DNA of 64,000 nt from Orbaceae bacterium ESL0727 (GCA_029433345.1 JAQTHY010000001.1:1860001-1924000); one strand, 5' to 3'. Positions 17,496-26,949 are shown, counted from the stretch's first letter. The notes: a model not told the origin generated them from the letters alone. Made by a program: numbers and translations.

Positions 17496-17972
17496 ATGGT
17501 TAATCCACTTAAAGTCGGTGACATAGCACCACAATTTTCGTTACTTGATCAAGACGGCGAATCAGTCAGTTTGAAAGACTATAAAGGTCAACGTGTCTTG
17601 ATCTATTTTTATCCTAAAGCGATGACACCGGGTTGTACAATACAAGCTTGTAATTTACGAGATAGCTTTGCTGATTTTAAAAAATATGATGTGGCTATTA
17701 TTGGCATAAGTACGGATAAACCGGAAAAACTTTCACGTTTTGCTGAAAAAGAGTTACTTAATTTCACGCTACTGTCTGACGAAAATCATGAAGTCTCTGA
17801 AGCATTTGGTGTCTGGGGCGAAAAAACATTTATGGGCAAAACCTATGATGGCATTCATCGCATCAGCTTTTTAATTGGTAAAAATGGTAAAATCGAAAAA
17901 GTCTTTGATGATTTTAAAACCAACGATCACCATGAAGTTGTATTAAATTATTTACAAGAACATATCAAATAA
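17496..17972 (+). CDS. bcp: Thioredoxin-dependent thiol peroxidase (bacterioferritin comigratory protein)
   Basis: The 158-residue peroxiredoxin reduces hydroperoxides with thioredoxin as donor. The motif YPKAMTPGCTIQACNLRD carries the peroxidatic Cys and the nearby resolving Cys of atypical two-Cys Bcp. ISTDKPEKLSRFAEKELLNF and GVWGEKTFMGKTYDGIHRIS match the enterobacterial protein closely. It stands alone, convergent with perM, and the two share an inverted repeat between or across their ends. Confidence 0.97.
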   Translation: MVNPLKVGDIAPQFSLLDQDGESVSLKDYKGQRVLIYFYPKAMTPGCTIQACNLRDSFADFKKYDVAIIGISTDKPEKLSRFAEKELLNFTLLSDENHEVSEAFGVWGEKTFMGKTYDGIHRISFLIGKNGKIEKVFDDFKTNDHHEVVLNYLQEHIK

Positions 17973-18021
17973 CCATTTCCCTACTAAGACAATACCAAAA
18001 TAGTCATCCTGCCGATATACT

Positions 18022-18060
18022 AACCGTAACTAACCAAGATACTTTTACTTAGTTACGGTT
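18022..18060. terminator. 12-bp inverted repeat between convergent bcp and perM
   Basis: AACCGTAACTAA (18022-18033) pairs with TTAGTTACGGTT (18049-18060) around a 15-base loop that contains the perM stop codon. On the plus strand it is followed by TATTTCT, a poor T-run. It probably serves as a bidirectional terminator. Confidence 0.55.
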
Positions 18061-19136
18061 ATTTCTACATTTATTTTATCATTGATTTCATCATTCTTTG
18101 GCCACGCATTAATAATCGCTTTGACCAAGGTCGCTAGCGGAATAGCAAAAAACACGCCCCAAAATCCCCACAATCCCCCAAAAACAATGACGGCAAGGAT
18201 AATGACTAAGGGATGTAAATTCAGTTTTTCAGAATAAAGATAAGGCACTAATAAATTACTATCTATGACCTGAACAATTGCATATACACATAATAAATAA
18301 CCAAACTGAGCATGTAATCCCCATTGGAACAGCGCAATTAAGACGACAGGGATCGTTGAGATAATAATCCCGATATACGGAATCAATACCGACATACCAA
18401 CCAGTACCGCGAGTAATAAACCATAATCCAAGCCAAAATACCAAAACGGCAAATAGATCGCGATAGTCAAAATAATAATATGTAGCACATTACCGACAAT
18501 ATAATTGGCAATTTGCGCATCCATTTCGAGCGCCACTTTATTTAAAACAGTTCGATTCTTAGGGAGGATCACTGAACAATAGTTCCAAATTTCTGTTTTA
18601 TCTTTTAATAAAAAGAACATCATGATCGGCACTAATACTGCATTGACCGTAATCGAAATAAAATTGAGCACAGAAACAATTGAGAACTGTAACAACGAAT
18701 TGCCGGTTTCAATCATTTTATTGTTGACGCTTTGGATCATAGAATCAAACAAGCCGACATTAATTAATTCGGGATAACGTTTGGGTAGTGTTAATAACAT
18801 ATTGTTAATAAAATTTAACATATTAGGAATATTATTAATCAAACTTACCCCTTGTTGCCAAACAATAGGTAAGAGAATCATGATCCCCACTAATACAATC
18901 ATCACGAACACCAGCAATACCAATATGACGGCCAGCGTACGTGGAATCCCTTTTTTATTTAAAAAATTAACCGGTGTATCCAATAAATAAGAGAGTACGA
19001 TAGCAATAAGAACCGGTAATAATATTTTATTAAAAAAATAGATCATCAAAAACAGTAATATGATGACCAACATTAACGATGCCACATGCGGATCGCTAAA
19101 GCGTCTTCGATACCACTCAATAAATAGCTTATACAT
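18045..19136 (-). CDS. perM: AI-2E family transporter PerM
   Basis: The 363-residue polytopic membrane protein has about eight hydrophobic segments (for example LMLVIILLFLMIYFFNKIL, ILLPIVWQQGVSLINNIPN, LVILAVIVFGGLWGFWGVFF). The phrases VLIPYIGIIISTIPV and SNLLVPYLYSEKLNLHPLVI are typical of PerM (YfgO) in the AI-2 exporter superfamily. It is opposite bcp, which sits near perM in Enterobacterales too. The substrate of PerM is not established. The product is complete. Confidence 0.88.
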   Translation of the reverse strand: MYKLFIEWYRRRFSDPHVASLMLVIILLFLMIYFFNKILLPVLIAIVLSYLLDTPVNFLNKKGIPRTLAVILVLLVFVMIVLVGIMILLPIVWQQGVSLINNIPNMLNFINNMLLTLPKRYPELINVGLFDSMIQSVNNKMIETGNSLLQFSIVSVLNFISITVNAVLVPIMMFFLLKDKTEIWNYCSVILPKNRTVLNKVALEMDAQIANYIVGNVLHIIILTIAIYLPFWYFGLDYGLLLAVLVGMSVLIPYIGIIISTIPVVLIALFQWGLHAQFGYLLCVYAIVQVIDSNLLVPYLYSEKLNLHPLVIILAVIVFGGLWGFWGVFFAIPLATLVKAIINAWPKNDEINDKINVEITVTK

Positions 19137-19281
19137 GTCAATACCTTACTTTGGGATTACGCTATATGTATTACGCATAACAATGTGCGTTTGGTTCTGC
19201 TAATCATACCCAAATAACCGTATAGGATAATCAACCTAATCGTGCTAACAGCTCGTGTTATTTGTTTGGTCTTTGATTAGT

Positions 19282-20358
19282 CTAATCTGTTTTAGCATCA
19301 GCATATAATCGATTTTTAATATCAATCGCTAAATTAGGATTCCACATCGCCCCTGTTGCACTCATCACGGCATCGGCACCTACTGCTCGCAATTGCTGAT
19401 AATGGTCAAATGTGCTTACGCCACCCACCCCAATAATCAAAAATTTCAATTCCATATTGTCACGTAATTTGGCCAGACGGCTCACCATGTCGATACTGGC
19501 CCAACGAATCGCATCACCACAAACGCCCCCTTCAGGACGATTTTTGCCTAGAGCAGGCTGACCTTGTGCATTAACAGGTCTAGCCGACAACGTATTGATT
19601 GTGCTAATTCCATCGATAATATGACCAATCTTTTGCAATAATCGTTTTAACGCCGCATCATCAGTAAAATAAGCTAATTTCAAGAACAGAGGTCGATCAG
19701 GCACGGCATTTTTAATTTCGTTGGCAATACGTTCTACTTGATCCACGTCAAAACAGAGTAATTTATGGACACCTTCATTAGGGCAACTCAGATTTGCCTC
19801 CAGAATTGGCGCCTTAGTTTCAGCGACTAAACATGCAGCTAAGGCATAATCCTTGGCAATTTCACCTTGCCCTTGCGTGCCTTGAAAACTGCCAATAACA
19901 CATTGCCCTTTCCCAGCAGCACTCACCGCATCGGCCATATCTTCTTGCCAAATATCCGGTGTAAATGAAGGCACACCAAAAGAGTTGGTAATCGAAACGG
20001 GTTGAGTGTAATGGGTATCCGCTAAGACGGTATCGATATTGGCGGATAACCTACCTTGTGGATGAATAGCCAATACATTAGGTAAAGGGTGACTTTTATG
20101 TAACGTGGTGCGAACTGTTTTGTAGACACATAAATCAAAACCATGCGCAAATGCTGCTTTAACATAATTAGCATTTAAAAGAGGGCCGGCGGGAATCCCA
20201 AAGGGTAAATTCACCGCTAAACCTGCAAAATAATTTATGACTGGAGGCATTGGAATTGTAAGATGATCATTATGAGAAAATTGCCCAAAAGGGCCTTGAT
20301 GATAATTATCTTCATAGCTTAGCAGGGGATCATAAAAAGGCGGCAAATTGTTCATCAC
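19282..20358 (-). CDS. Dihydroorotate dehydrogenase family protein, class 1-like
   Basis: The 358-residue TIM-barrel flavoprotein has LPFGIPAGPLLNANYVKAAF, KTVRTTLHKSHPLPN, the catalytic-loop ANLSCPNEG with the Cys used by class 1 enzymes (class 2 has Ser), RPLFLKLAYF, STINTLSARPVN and FLIIGVGGVSTFDHYQQLRA. These cover the FMN-binding and active-site regions. The class 2 N-terminal membrane helix is absent. It could be a soluble dihydroorotate dehydrogenase or a related enzyme of pyrimidine metabolism. No partner electron-transfer subunit (PyrK) is adjacent. It stands as a single gene with an AT-rich upstream gap. Confidence 0.78.
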   Translation of the reverse strand: MMNNLPPFYDPLLSYEDNYHQGPFGQFSHNDHLTIPMPPVINYFAGLAVNLPFGIPAGPLLNANYVKAAFAHGFDLCVYKTVRTTLHKSHPLPNVLAIHPQGRLSANIDTVLADTHYTQPVSITNSFGVPSFTPDIWQEDMADAVSAAGKGQCVIGSFQGTQGQGEIAKDYALAACLVAETKAPILEANLSCPNEGVHKLLCFDVDQVERIANEIKNAVPDRPLFLKLAYFTDDAALKRLLQKIGHIIDGISTINTLSARPVNAQGQPALGKNRPEGGVCGDAIRWASIDMVSRLAKLRDNMELKFLIIGVGGVSTFDHYQQLRAVGADAVMSATGAMWNPNLAIDIKNRLYADAKTD

Positions 20359-20741
20359 ATATCCTAAATTGAAAATTTTCTAAACTGGCCTATCACTATA
20401 CTCGTTATCCTTAAAGATCAATCCAATAACTGATCGGTTATCCTGTAAAACCGTACTTTGTTATGGCTTTATTTAATGCTAAGGATAATAAATACTACCA
20501 TCAATAATGACGTCTAATTATCTTTTAAATTTACCTAAAATACTATAGATAATACCAAGAAGGCGAAAATTTATCACACCTTGATTTAAGCTGACTGGAT
20601 TTAGGCTGATTGCCTATCAATAGGATGATATTTTAATATTCTATTAATAATAGTCGGTTAGGCAAAATAAACTACCCAAATTGCAGAGAATATTGTAAGC
20701 TGAAAGAGCCGTAACCACTTATCAACTCATAAGGAGGATCT
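20359..20741. other. Intergenic region between the DHODH-like gene and ydcH-like gene
   Basis: The 383 bases are AT-rich with no open frame or RNA gene recognised. Only a GGAGGA ribosome binding site is clear, just before the 20742 ATG. It presumably carries divergent promoters. Confidence 0.5.
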
Positions 20742-20972
20742 ATGTTTCCCGAATACCGCGAATTAATCTCTAAATTGAAAAATAGCGATCCACATTTCCA
20801 AAAACTATTTGATCAACATAATGAACTTGATCAAAAAATTAAAAATATCATTACTGGTATCGCCGTGGACACGTCTGAATCAATTGATCTTCTAAAAAAG
20901 AAAAAATTGAAATTAAAAGATGAAATGCACGAAATCTTGAAAAGTGCGGCTGCCAAACAGATTCCTAGTTAA
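20742..20972 (+). CDS. DUF465 family small protein, YdcH-like
   Basis: The 76-residue protein starts MFPEYRELISKLKNSDPHFQ and continues as a charged helical hairpin rich in Lys (LLKKKKLKLKDEMHEIL), the DUF465/YdcH pattern. The AAGGAGG ribosome binding site lies just upstream and an intrinsic terminator follows, so it is an independent transcription unit. Members are often annotated YdcH or SlyX-like; the function is unknown. Confidence 0.85.
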   Translation: MFPEYRELISKLKNSDPHFQKLFDQHNELDQKIKNIITGIAVDTSESIDLLKKKKLKLKDEMHEILKSAAAKQIPS

Positions 20973-21035
20973 TTTTTGCTTATAACTAAACATGCTTAAT
21001 GGCATGCTTAGACTTAAGTCAAGATAGCCATAAAA

Positions 21036-21064
21036 TAAAACCCACTATCTACCGTGGGTTTTTT
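21036..21064 (+). terminator. Intrinsic terminator after the YdcH-like gene
   Basis: CCCAC (21041-21045) pairs with GTGGG (21054-21058), extended by flanking A and T bases to AAAACCCAC/GTGGGTTTT, followed by TTTTTT. Confidence 0.9.
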
Positions 21065-21098
21065 ACATAAACGTATAGTAGTTCTGAAACATTCAAAT
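21065..21098 (+). repeat. Interspersed repeat, subfamily A copy 1
   Basis: ACATAAACGTA followed by TAGTAGTTCTGAAACATTCAAA, directly after the YdcH-like terminator. It matches the copies at 30695, 31044, 34691, 43054 and 49186. Confidence 0.85.
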
Positions 21099-21125
21099 AA
21101 GCTATCACTAACGCTACTCTTTATA

Positions 21126-21234
21126 TTCTTAACTAAATTCCCAACTAAATTATCAATGAGATTCTTAGCTAAGTTCCCAATTAAGTTTATCAATTAAGTT
21201 CTCAACTAAGATTTCAACTCATATTCCAGTTAAT
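21126..21234. repeat. Degenerate 12-base tandem repeat, about nine units
   Basis: Units such as TTCTTAACTAAA, TTCCCAACTAAA, TTATCAATGAGA, TTCTTAGCTAAG, TTCCCAATTAAG, TTCTCAACTAAG and ATTTCAACTCAT follow one another, one of them with an extra base. The array abuts the cptA stop codon. It contains no terminator. Confidence 0.75.
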
Positions 21235-21245
21235 ACGCGACAAAA

Positions 21246-22985
21246 TCATTTTTGGAGTTTATCAAAATCGATTAACCCTTTTTTATCATAAGGATCGCCA
21301 ATCCAACGTGTCATCACTTTATAATTGGGACTAACAAGGCTTTTTGCTGGATCATATTGATCATAAGTCAGGCCTGCTAAATCTGACCAGGTATGAATAA
21401 AATGTTGGGTGCTATATTTGCGATCCGGTAATGTCGCATCACGATAAAACGCGGTATTACTCGGGTGTGAAGCTAGCCATTGTGGTGATTGCCACAAAAT
21501 AAACGGTATGGTATACATCGGTTTAGTCGGCGCTTTTTCATTACGACCTAACATATCGTGTGGCGCTGTTTCGTACACATCTTCACCGTGATCAGAAAAA
21601 TAGAGCATAAAACCATTAGGTTGGCTGGTTTTAAACATCTGGAATAAATTTGTTGTCACATAATCATTAAACGCAATCGCATTATCATAACTATTATAGG
21701 TTTCTAGCTTATTTTCATTTAAGTTAGCGGTGATGCCGGCAGGAATACCGTTACTGTCAGTAAAGCGCAGATATTGCTCTTCATCAGGATAACGGAATTC
21801 ATACTTCATATGCGCGCCAAGTAGATGGATGACGATAAATTTCTTTTCTGCCGGATCCGACAACACTTTGGCAAACGGTTTAAAGACATTGGTATCATAC
21901 TGCCGTGCACTCTGGTTGCGATCGTTGTTCATATAAAACTGTTCATCCGTCTGCTGAGAAAACATCGTCAGCATCGTATTACGTCGAGTCATTGTCTGCT
22001 GATTAGTAATCCAAAATGTCTTATAGCCAGCCTGCTTCATCAAATGTATTAATGAAGGTTGCTGTAAATAGAGATCAGGATGTTTTTCGTCAGCAAAAGT
22101 CAAGGCTTGTTGCAAAATCTCAATCGTATAAGGACGGGAAGAGACAACATCATTAAACACCAATAAATTATCTGGATTATCTTGCTTAAATTTCGTCATG
22201 TCTGGCGTAGTATCACGGCCATACTCATATAATCCCATCCGACTACGCGTAGTGGACTCACCAATCACCAATACCAAAGTACGCGGCGTTTCGCCATTGC
22301 TGTCTTTTAAATTAGCTAAAGGTGGTAAGGTATCATAACGAGCTAAAATTCCTTTCATAACCGATAACTGTTTGCGATATTCCGTATAATTATGGATTAA
22401 TTGCCAAGGTACGGTGGTTTCCATGCGCGACGCAAGATGTCTAATGGTTTTATCCCAATTATCATGTTTGATAAACTGACTAATCCCGAGTGGCGCTAAG
22501 GCATACAACAAAATCAACAGTGAAGATAGCCATTTGGTTGCTGTCGTCACATAAACCGGTCTCACTCGTATCCAAAGGAGAATCCCTATCGCAACATAAA
22601 TCACTAAGACGATTAACACTTTTAGACTCATGTATTGCAAAATATATTCTTTACTTTCGGCAAAGTTCGATTCTGCCATCACAAAAAAGACACTTTGCGA
22701 AAATTCTTGTCCATATACAGCAAAATAGAGCACAGGAATAAGTGATAATCCCCCAACGACAAGACCAAAAACAGTCGCAATTTTCCGGGTATACCGTGGA
22801 AAGATAAAAATGGGGATGAGCCAAATTAAGCTATAAATAATGGAATCTCTTAATCCATTAATATTTGTGTGCCCCGTACAAGCCAGCACAAGCTGTAATG
22901 CAGCCGAAAAATAAGAAAAGAACAGAATAGCAAAAATAAGCGCTGACCAACTAAACTGACGATTTTTTACCTGAGTTGACACCAT
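21246..22985 (-). CDS. cptA: Lipooligosaccharide core phosphoethanolamine transferase CptA
   Basis: The 579-residue protein has five N-terminal membrane helices, then a periplasmic sulfatase-like catalytic domain. Catalytic Thr lies in LVIGESTTRSRMGLYEYGRD; metal-site motifs include LYFSDHGEDVYETAPHDML and VIHLLGAHMKYEFRYP. It transfers phosphoethanolamine from phosphatidylethanolamine to core heptose, altering envelope charge. The close match across SSRPYTIEILQQALTFADEK and FWITNQQTMTRRNTML places it with CptA rather than EptA. I choose ATG 22985 because the E. coli protein begins at the equivalent residue; 14 further upstream codons are open. Confidence 0.92.
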   Translation of the reverse strand: MVSTQVKNRQFSWSALIFAILFFSYFSAALQLVLACTGHTNINGLRDSIIYSLIWLIPIFIFPRYTRKIATVFGLVVGGLSLIPVLYFAVYGQEFSQSVFFVMAESNFAESKEYILQYMSLKVLIVLVIYVAIGILLWIRVRPVYVTTATKWLSSLLILLYALAPLGISQFIKHDNWDKTIRHLASRMETTVPWQLIHNYTEYRKQLSVMKGILARYDTLPPLANLKDSNGETPRTLVLVIGESTTRSRMGLYEYGRDTTPDMTKFKQDNPDNLLVFNDVVSSRPYTIEILQQALTFADEKHPDLYLQQPSLIHLMKQAGYKTFWITNQQTMTRRNTMLTMFSQQTDEQFYMNNDRNQSARQYDTNVFKPFAKVLSDPAEKKFIVIHLLGAHMKYEFRYPDEEQYLRFTDSNGIPAGITANLNENKLETYNSYDNAIAFNDYVTTNLFQMFKTSQPNGFMLYFSDHGEDVYETAPHDMLGRNEKAPTKPMYTIPFILWQSPQWLASHPSNTAFYRDATLPDRKYSTQHFIHTWSDLAGLTYDQYDPAKSLVSPNYKVMTRWIGDPYDKKGLIDFDKLQK

Positions 22986-23079
22986 ATGCCTAAGCCATAT
23001 AAAAGTAAAGTATCGTAACAATATCAAAATTAGCTTAATAAAACCTTAAGATTAAATAAATTATTTTCATTTATCTAAT

Positions 23080-23847
23080 TCAATCTTTACAATTAATTCC
23101 CAATAATGTTGCGATATTGCTGTACTTGGGTTGATACAATTCGGCCGGTTTATCGTTAAAAACAATTTCGCCCTTATTCACAACGAGACAACGCGTAAAT
23201 TGTGCAAGAGAGGCATCTAAATAGTGGGACACCATCATTAATGTTAAGTCAAATTCATCACAAACATGGTTAACTAAGGATAACATTTCGAATCGAAGCG
23301 CCTGATCTAATGCCGAAAAAGGCTCATCCAATAATAAAATAGGTCGATGCTGAACAAGGCAACGCGCTAAGGCAATACGCTGTTTTTGCCCCCCCGACAG
23401 CTGATTTGGGTAGCGGTTTTTCTGATCTGCTAAACCAACTTTAGCCAATATAGTTGCAATACTTTGTTGCTGTGCTGGTGTCAATTTTAATGAAGGTTTG
23501 AGGCCTAACGCGACATTTTGCGCAACCGTTAAATGTTCGAATAAATTATTATCCTGAAATAACATAGATACGGGCCTTTTACCGGGAATGATTTGGGTCA
23601 TATCTTGCTGATCAAGAATAATTTCACCCGCTTTAGGCTGCACAAACCCGGCAATTAAATTCAGTAGTGTACTTTTCCCTGCCCCACTCGGACCAATCAC
23701 CACTACACGTTCCCCCTTGCCGATTTGCAGATCGAAATGCATCTTTATGCATGTTGGCATAGGTTGTTTTATTGCATGGTGTTTCAGCTCAGCCCTATAC
23801 TGGTAATAAACATTATTGAGGGCGATCATTGTGGGTGTGATCATCAT
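23080..23847 (-). CDS. thiQ: Thiamine ABC transporter ATP-binding protein ThiQ
   Basis: This 255-residue ATPase energises import of thiamine and its phosphates. It shows Walker A GPSGAGKSTLLN, Q-loop MLFQDNNLFEHLTVAQN, signature LSGGQKQRIALARCL, Walker B ILLLDEPFSALD and VSH at the switch. KRPVSMLFQDNNLFEH is strongly ThiQ-like. It is last in the thiBPQ operon. The 128-base gap from thiP is unusually large for this operon and contains a tandem repeat. An ATG six codons in is an alternative start. Confidence 0.93.
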   Translation of the reverse strand: MMITPTMIALNNVYYQYRAELKHHAIKQPMPTCIKMHFDLQIGKGERVVVIGPSGAGKSTLLNLIAGFVQPKAGEIILDQQDMTQIIPGKRPVSMLFQDNNLFEHLTVAQNVALGLKPSLKLTPAQQQSIATILAKVGLADQKNRYPNQLSGGQKQRIALARCLVQHRPILLLDEPFSALDQALRFEMLSLVNHVCDEFDLTLMMVSHYLDASLAQFTRCLVVNKGEIVFNDKPAELYQPKYSNIATLLGINCKD

Positions 23848-23883
23848 TTATCTGATCCTAATTAGTTGTCTAATAGTAGCAAT

Positions 23884-23960
23884 TTATCTAAGTGTAGTAC
23901 GTTATCTAAATATAATAAATTATCTAAATATAATAGGTTATCTGAATATAGTTAGTTATC
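23884..23960. repeat. 18-base tandem repeat inside the thiBPQ operon
   Basis: Units TTATCTAAATATAATAAA, TTATCTAAATATAATAGG and TTATCTGAATATAGTTAG follow each other, with degraded copies on both sides. The array fills most of the thiP-thiQ gap. Confidence 0.8.
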
Positions 23961-23974
23961 TCATCTAAATGAGT

Positions 23975-25594
23975 CTAATGATCACACGTCGACTGAGCAT
24001 CGGCGCTATCATAATCAATCAGGCTCATCACACTGAATGATACAATCAATAAAATCAATGCCGTCACTGCACCATCTTCGTATCGGTAATGCACTATTTG
24101 TTCATATAAATAGTAAGGCAATGTGAGTACACTGTATTCTGAGCCAGCTTGTCCAGCCAATTTTTGTCCGCCAAATAAGGCAATAATGCCAAAATCACCT
24201 AACGACAGTAAAAAAGCAAAGCTAAAACTCATCGCAATTAACCGTTTTAAGGCTTTATATTCAATTAAATAAAAGTGTCGCCATCCTTGAATATTGAGTG
24301 ATTGACTTAATAACGCATAGGTTGACGTAATATCGTACATGGGCGTTTCTAAATTTTTTAATACAAAAGGTAACGCAGTAAGACCGTTACAAATCATCAT
24401 CAATATACAGACAAAAAACGGATTATCTGCATAGGGAAAAAACAACAAAAAGAACCCTGCGGCTAACACCATACTTGGTACCATTAAAACTAAACTACCG
24501 ATTAGCATTAAACGATGGCTCCAGCCAATAAGTTGCTGTAAAAGCAGACGACTATTTGTCCATAATAGGAGTAGTGCTAAGCAAACCGCTATGGTGGCTG
24601 CGCCAATGGCAATAATGGTCGAATAAAGAATCGCTAAACCCAATGTCGGCGATAAAAGTGACCAGCTAAAATAATAAAATCCATCTACCACAATGGCAAA
24701 TAGTGGTGACAAGATGAACAGCCCGCCTATTAGCACAATAAATATACTCACGAGATAACTACTCCGCGATGAAGGAAATGCAAAATAATTGGCTGAAAAC
24801 TGCACTTTTAGTCGCCTATTTTGCGCAATTTGCTTGGTCAACAACATAAGGAGTAAACAGCAAAAAAGCTGTAAACCAGCCAACACAACGGCTTGCAGCA
24901 GATCAAAATCACGAATAGCTTGATAGATTGCGACTTCAAGCGTGGTATATTTAGGGCCGCCACCTAATGCCAACACAATCGAAAAACTCGAAAAGCAGAG
25001 CATAAAAATCAGTGCCGCCATCGGGAATAATTGCCGCTTGAGTGATGGCCATTCAACCAATTTGAAAAAGATAAATGGTGAAAAATTAAGCTGCATCGCC
25101 AACTGTTTTTGCTCAATCGGCACGCTTAATAATGTCTGGTAAAATAGCCGACAAGCATAAGGAAAGTTGAGAAAAACATGTGCTAATAAGATACCTTGTA
25201 AGCCATATAGTGAAAAAGAAAAATCAATATTTAGCCATCTACACACTATCGCCAATAGGCCGTTTTGCCCATAAACACTAATCACGCCAGTGACGACAAC
25301 TAATGAAGGCAAAATAAAGGTCAATGACATAATTTTTAATAACAGCGACTTGCCCCAAAAATCAACCATCGTCAATGCTTTGGCCATCAAAATCGCCGCT
25401 AATATCGCCAACAAGGTCGATAACAACGCTTGCCAAAAGGTAATCAGCACAATATGCCATAAATAGGCATCGAAATAGAGGTTTAGATTACCAGTGTGGA
25501 TAACAAAGCTAATTAGCGCGGACAATGACGTACCCACGACCAGTAAAATAAAACTGGCCGCACTTATGCCGGGTAGCATGTTCTTCAAATACAT
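23975..25594 (-). CDS. thiP: Thiamine ABC transporter permease ThiP
   Basis: The 539-residue protein carries two fused permease halves, about twelve membrane segments in all, each with an EAA-type loop (QKQLAMQLNFSPFIFFKLVEWP in the first; a second near SQSLNIQGWRHFYLIEYKAL). Segments LALGGGPKYTTLEVAIYQAI and GDFGIIALFGGQKLAGQAGSE are characteristic of ThiP. It is second in the operon after the binding protein and before the ATPase. The sequence is intact and of typical length. Confidence 0.93.
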   Translation of the reverse strand: MYLKNMLPGISAASFILLVVGTSLSALISFVIHTGNLNLYFDAYLWHIVLITFWQALLSTLLAILAAILMAKALTMVDFWGKSLLLKIMSLTFILPSLVVVTGVISVYGQNGLLAIVCRWLNIDFSFSLYGLQGILLAHVFLNFPYACRLFYQTLLSVPIEQKQLAMQLNFSPFIFFKLVEWPSLKRQLFPMAALIFMLCFSSFSIVLALGGGPKYTTLEVAIYQAIRDFDLLQAVVLAGLQLFCCLLLMLLTKQIAQNRRLKVQFSANYFAFPSSRSSYLVSIFIVLIGGLFILSPLFAIVVDGFYYFSWSLLSPTLGLAILYSTIIAIGAATIAVCLALLLLWTNSRLLLQQLIGWSHRLMLIGSLVLMVPSMVLAAGFFLLFFPYADNPFFVCILMMICNGLTALPFVLKNLETPMYDITSTYALLSQSLNIQGWRHFYLIEYKALKRLIAMSFSFAFLLSLGDFGIIALFGGQKLAGQAGSEYSVLTLPYYLYEQIVHYRYEDGAVTALILLIVSFSVMSLIDYDSADAQSTCDH

Positions 25595-25622
25595 AGTAAT
25601 CGGGTGATGTGATGAGTTTTGA

Positions 25623-26666
25623 TTATTGGCTTACCGCCATTTGCCATTCACGAATCCACGTTTTTTGATAATCATCAATTTGTTGGGCATCAAATTCTAA
25701 CGCTTTATTGACTGGCTTGATTTGCTGATAAACATCGGGTAAAGCGATATTAATAATGGGATACATCACATTTTTGTTGGCAAACTCACGCTGCGCATCG
25801 GCGGTAAGCAAATAGTGTAAAAACTGTTGTGCCAGCGCTTTTTGCTTGCTCTGTTTCACCAATGCAGCAACTTCAACTTGACGATAATGCCCTTCGTCAA
25901 ATATCGCGGCAACATAACGATGATCATTATTATTTAAAATATGCACGATTGGTGAGGTACTATAACTTAGGACAAAATCAGCTTCACCTTTTAAAAAAAG
26001 ACTATAGGCATCACTCCACCCTTTTGTAACCGTCACCGTATGTTTAGCCAATTTCTGCCACATCTTGCTGGTTTGATCGCCATAGACTTTTTGCATCCAA
26101 AACAGTAAACCTAGCCCTGGGGTGCTGGTACGCGGATCTTCATAAACAATTTTCCAATTAGGTTGATTATCAATGAATTCGTGTAAACTTTTAGGCGGAT
26201 TTTGGATCTTGTCTTGATTATAAATAAAGGCAAAATAACCATAATCATAAGGTAAAAAATCACTACTCCACCAATCAATGTTAAGATTATCCGGTTTAGC
26301 GATCCCATGCGGAGCAATCATACCTGTTTTGAGTGCTTGTCCTAATAAATTGTTATCTAACCCCAAGATAACATCTGCTTTTGTCTTATCACCTTCTAAA
26401 CGGATACGATTTAAAATCGTCCCCGCATCACCTGTTCCTACCACATTTAATTGACAATGACATTGTGCTTCAAAGCCTTTCTTAATTGCCTCGCCAGCGC
26501 CCCATTCAGACATAAACGAGCTATAGGTATAAACGGTTAACGTCGGTAACGGTTCGGCAAAAACCGGTGATAAAATGGTACTCAACAGTAAAGTTGATAA
26601 AATAGAGAAGATTCGCTTAAAACATCGATTTAATGATTGATAACATGATAAGTAAGAACGCAACAT
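25623..26666 (-). CDS. thiB: Thiamine-binding periplasmic protein ThiB
   Basis: The 347-residue protein has an N-terminal leader with a hydrophobic core (FSILSTLLLSTILSPVFA), then LTVYTYSSFMSEWGAGEAIK, VVGTGDAGTILNRIRLEGD, DVILGLDNNLLGQA and FLPYDYGYFAFIYN, the thiamine-binding TbpA pattern. ATG 26666 gives a longer leader than usual, with a positively charged start. It is preceded by a TPP riboswitch, so thiBPQ expression should fall when thiamine pyrophosphate is plentiful. Confidence 0.95.
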   Translation of the reverse strand: MLRSYLSCYQSLNRCFKRIFSILSTLLLSTILSPVFAEPLPTLTVYTYSSFMSEWGAGEAIKKGFEAQCHCQLNVVGTGDAGTILNRIRLEGDKTKADVILGLDNNLLGQALKTGMIAPHGIAKPDNLNIDWWSSDFLPYDYGYFAFIYNQDKIQNPPKSLHEFIDNQPNWKIVYEDPRTSTPGLGLLFWMQKVYGDQTSKMWQKLAKHTVTVTKGWSDAYSLFLKGEADFVLSYSTSPIVHILNNNDHRYVAAIFDEGHYRQVEVAALVKQSKQKALAQQFLHYLLTADAQREFANKNVMYPIINIALPDVYQQIKPVNKALEFDAQQIDDYQKTWIREWQMAVSQ

Positions 26667-26717
26667 TTTGCCTCCAATAACAGAAAAAAGAAAGACAAAA
26701 GGTTTGAGCAGTCAACT

Positions 26718-26806
26718 CAAATCCCTCCGCTGGTATTATCCAGTTCAGGTTCGACGGGTTATATCAATTCCTTTGATATTCTCAGCCCTAAAGACACCCC
26801 GTTGAG
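26718..26806 (-). promoter_or_regulatory. TPP riboswitch (THI element) upstream of thiBPQ
   Basis: On the minus strand the conserved blocks appear in order: CAACGGGGTG, GGGCTGAGA, AACCCGT, CGAACCTGAACTGGATAAT and ACCAGCGGAGGGA. These are the invariant TPP aptamer segments, including CUGAGA and ACCUGA. It ends about 50 bases before the thiB ATG, so control is probably at ribosome access or early termination. Confidence 0.97.
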
Positions 26807-26949
26807 AACACAAGTATTCTAATAGTTGCTCTAATCTTTGTAAACCATCGCCGCATATTTGATTCTGGCAAAAATAGATATAATGAATATTGCTGATATA
26901 ACCACACGAATCCTACTCATACCAACAAAACCAAGTGGAAAATATCTAG

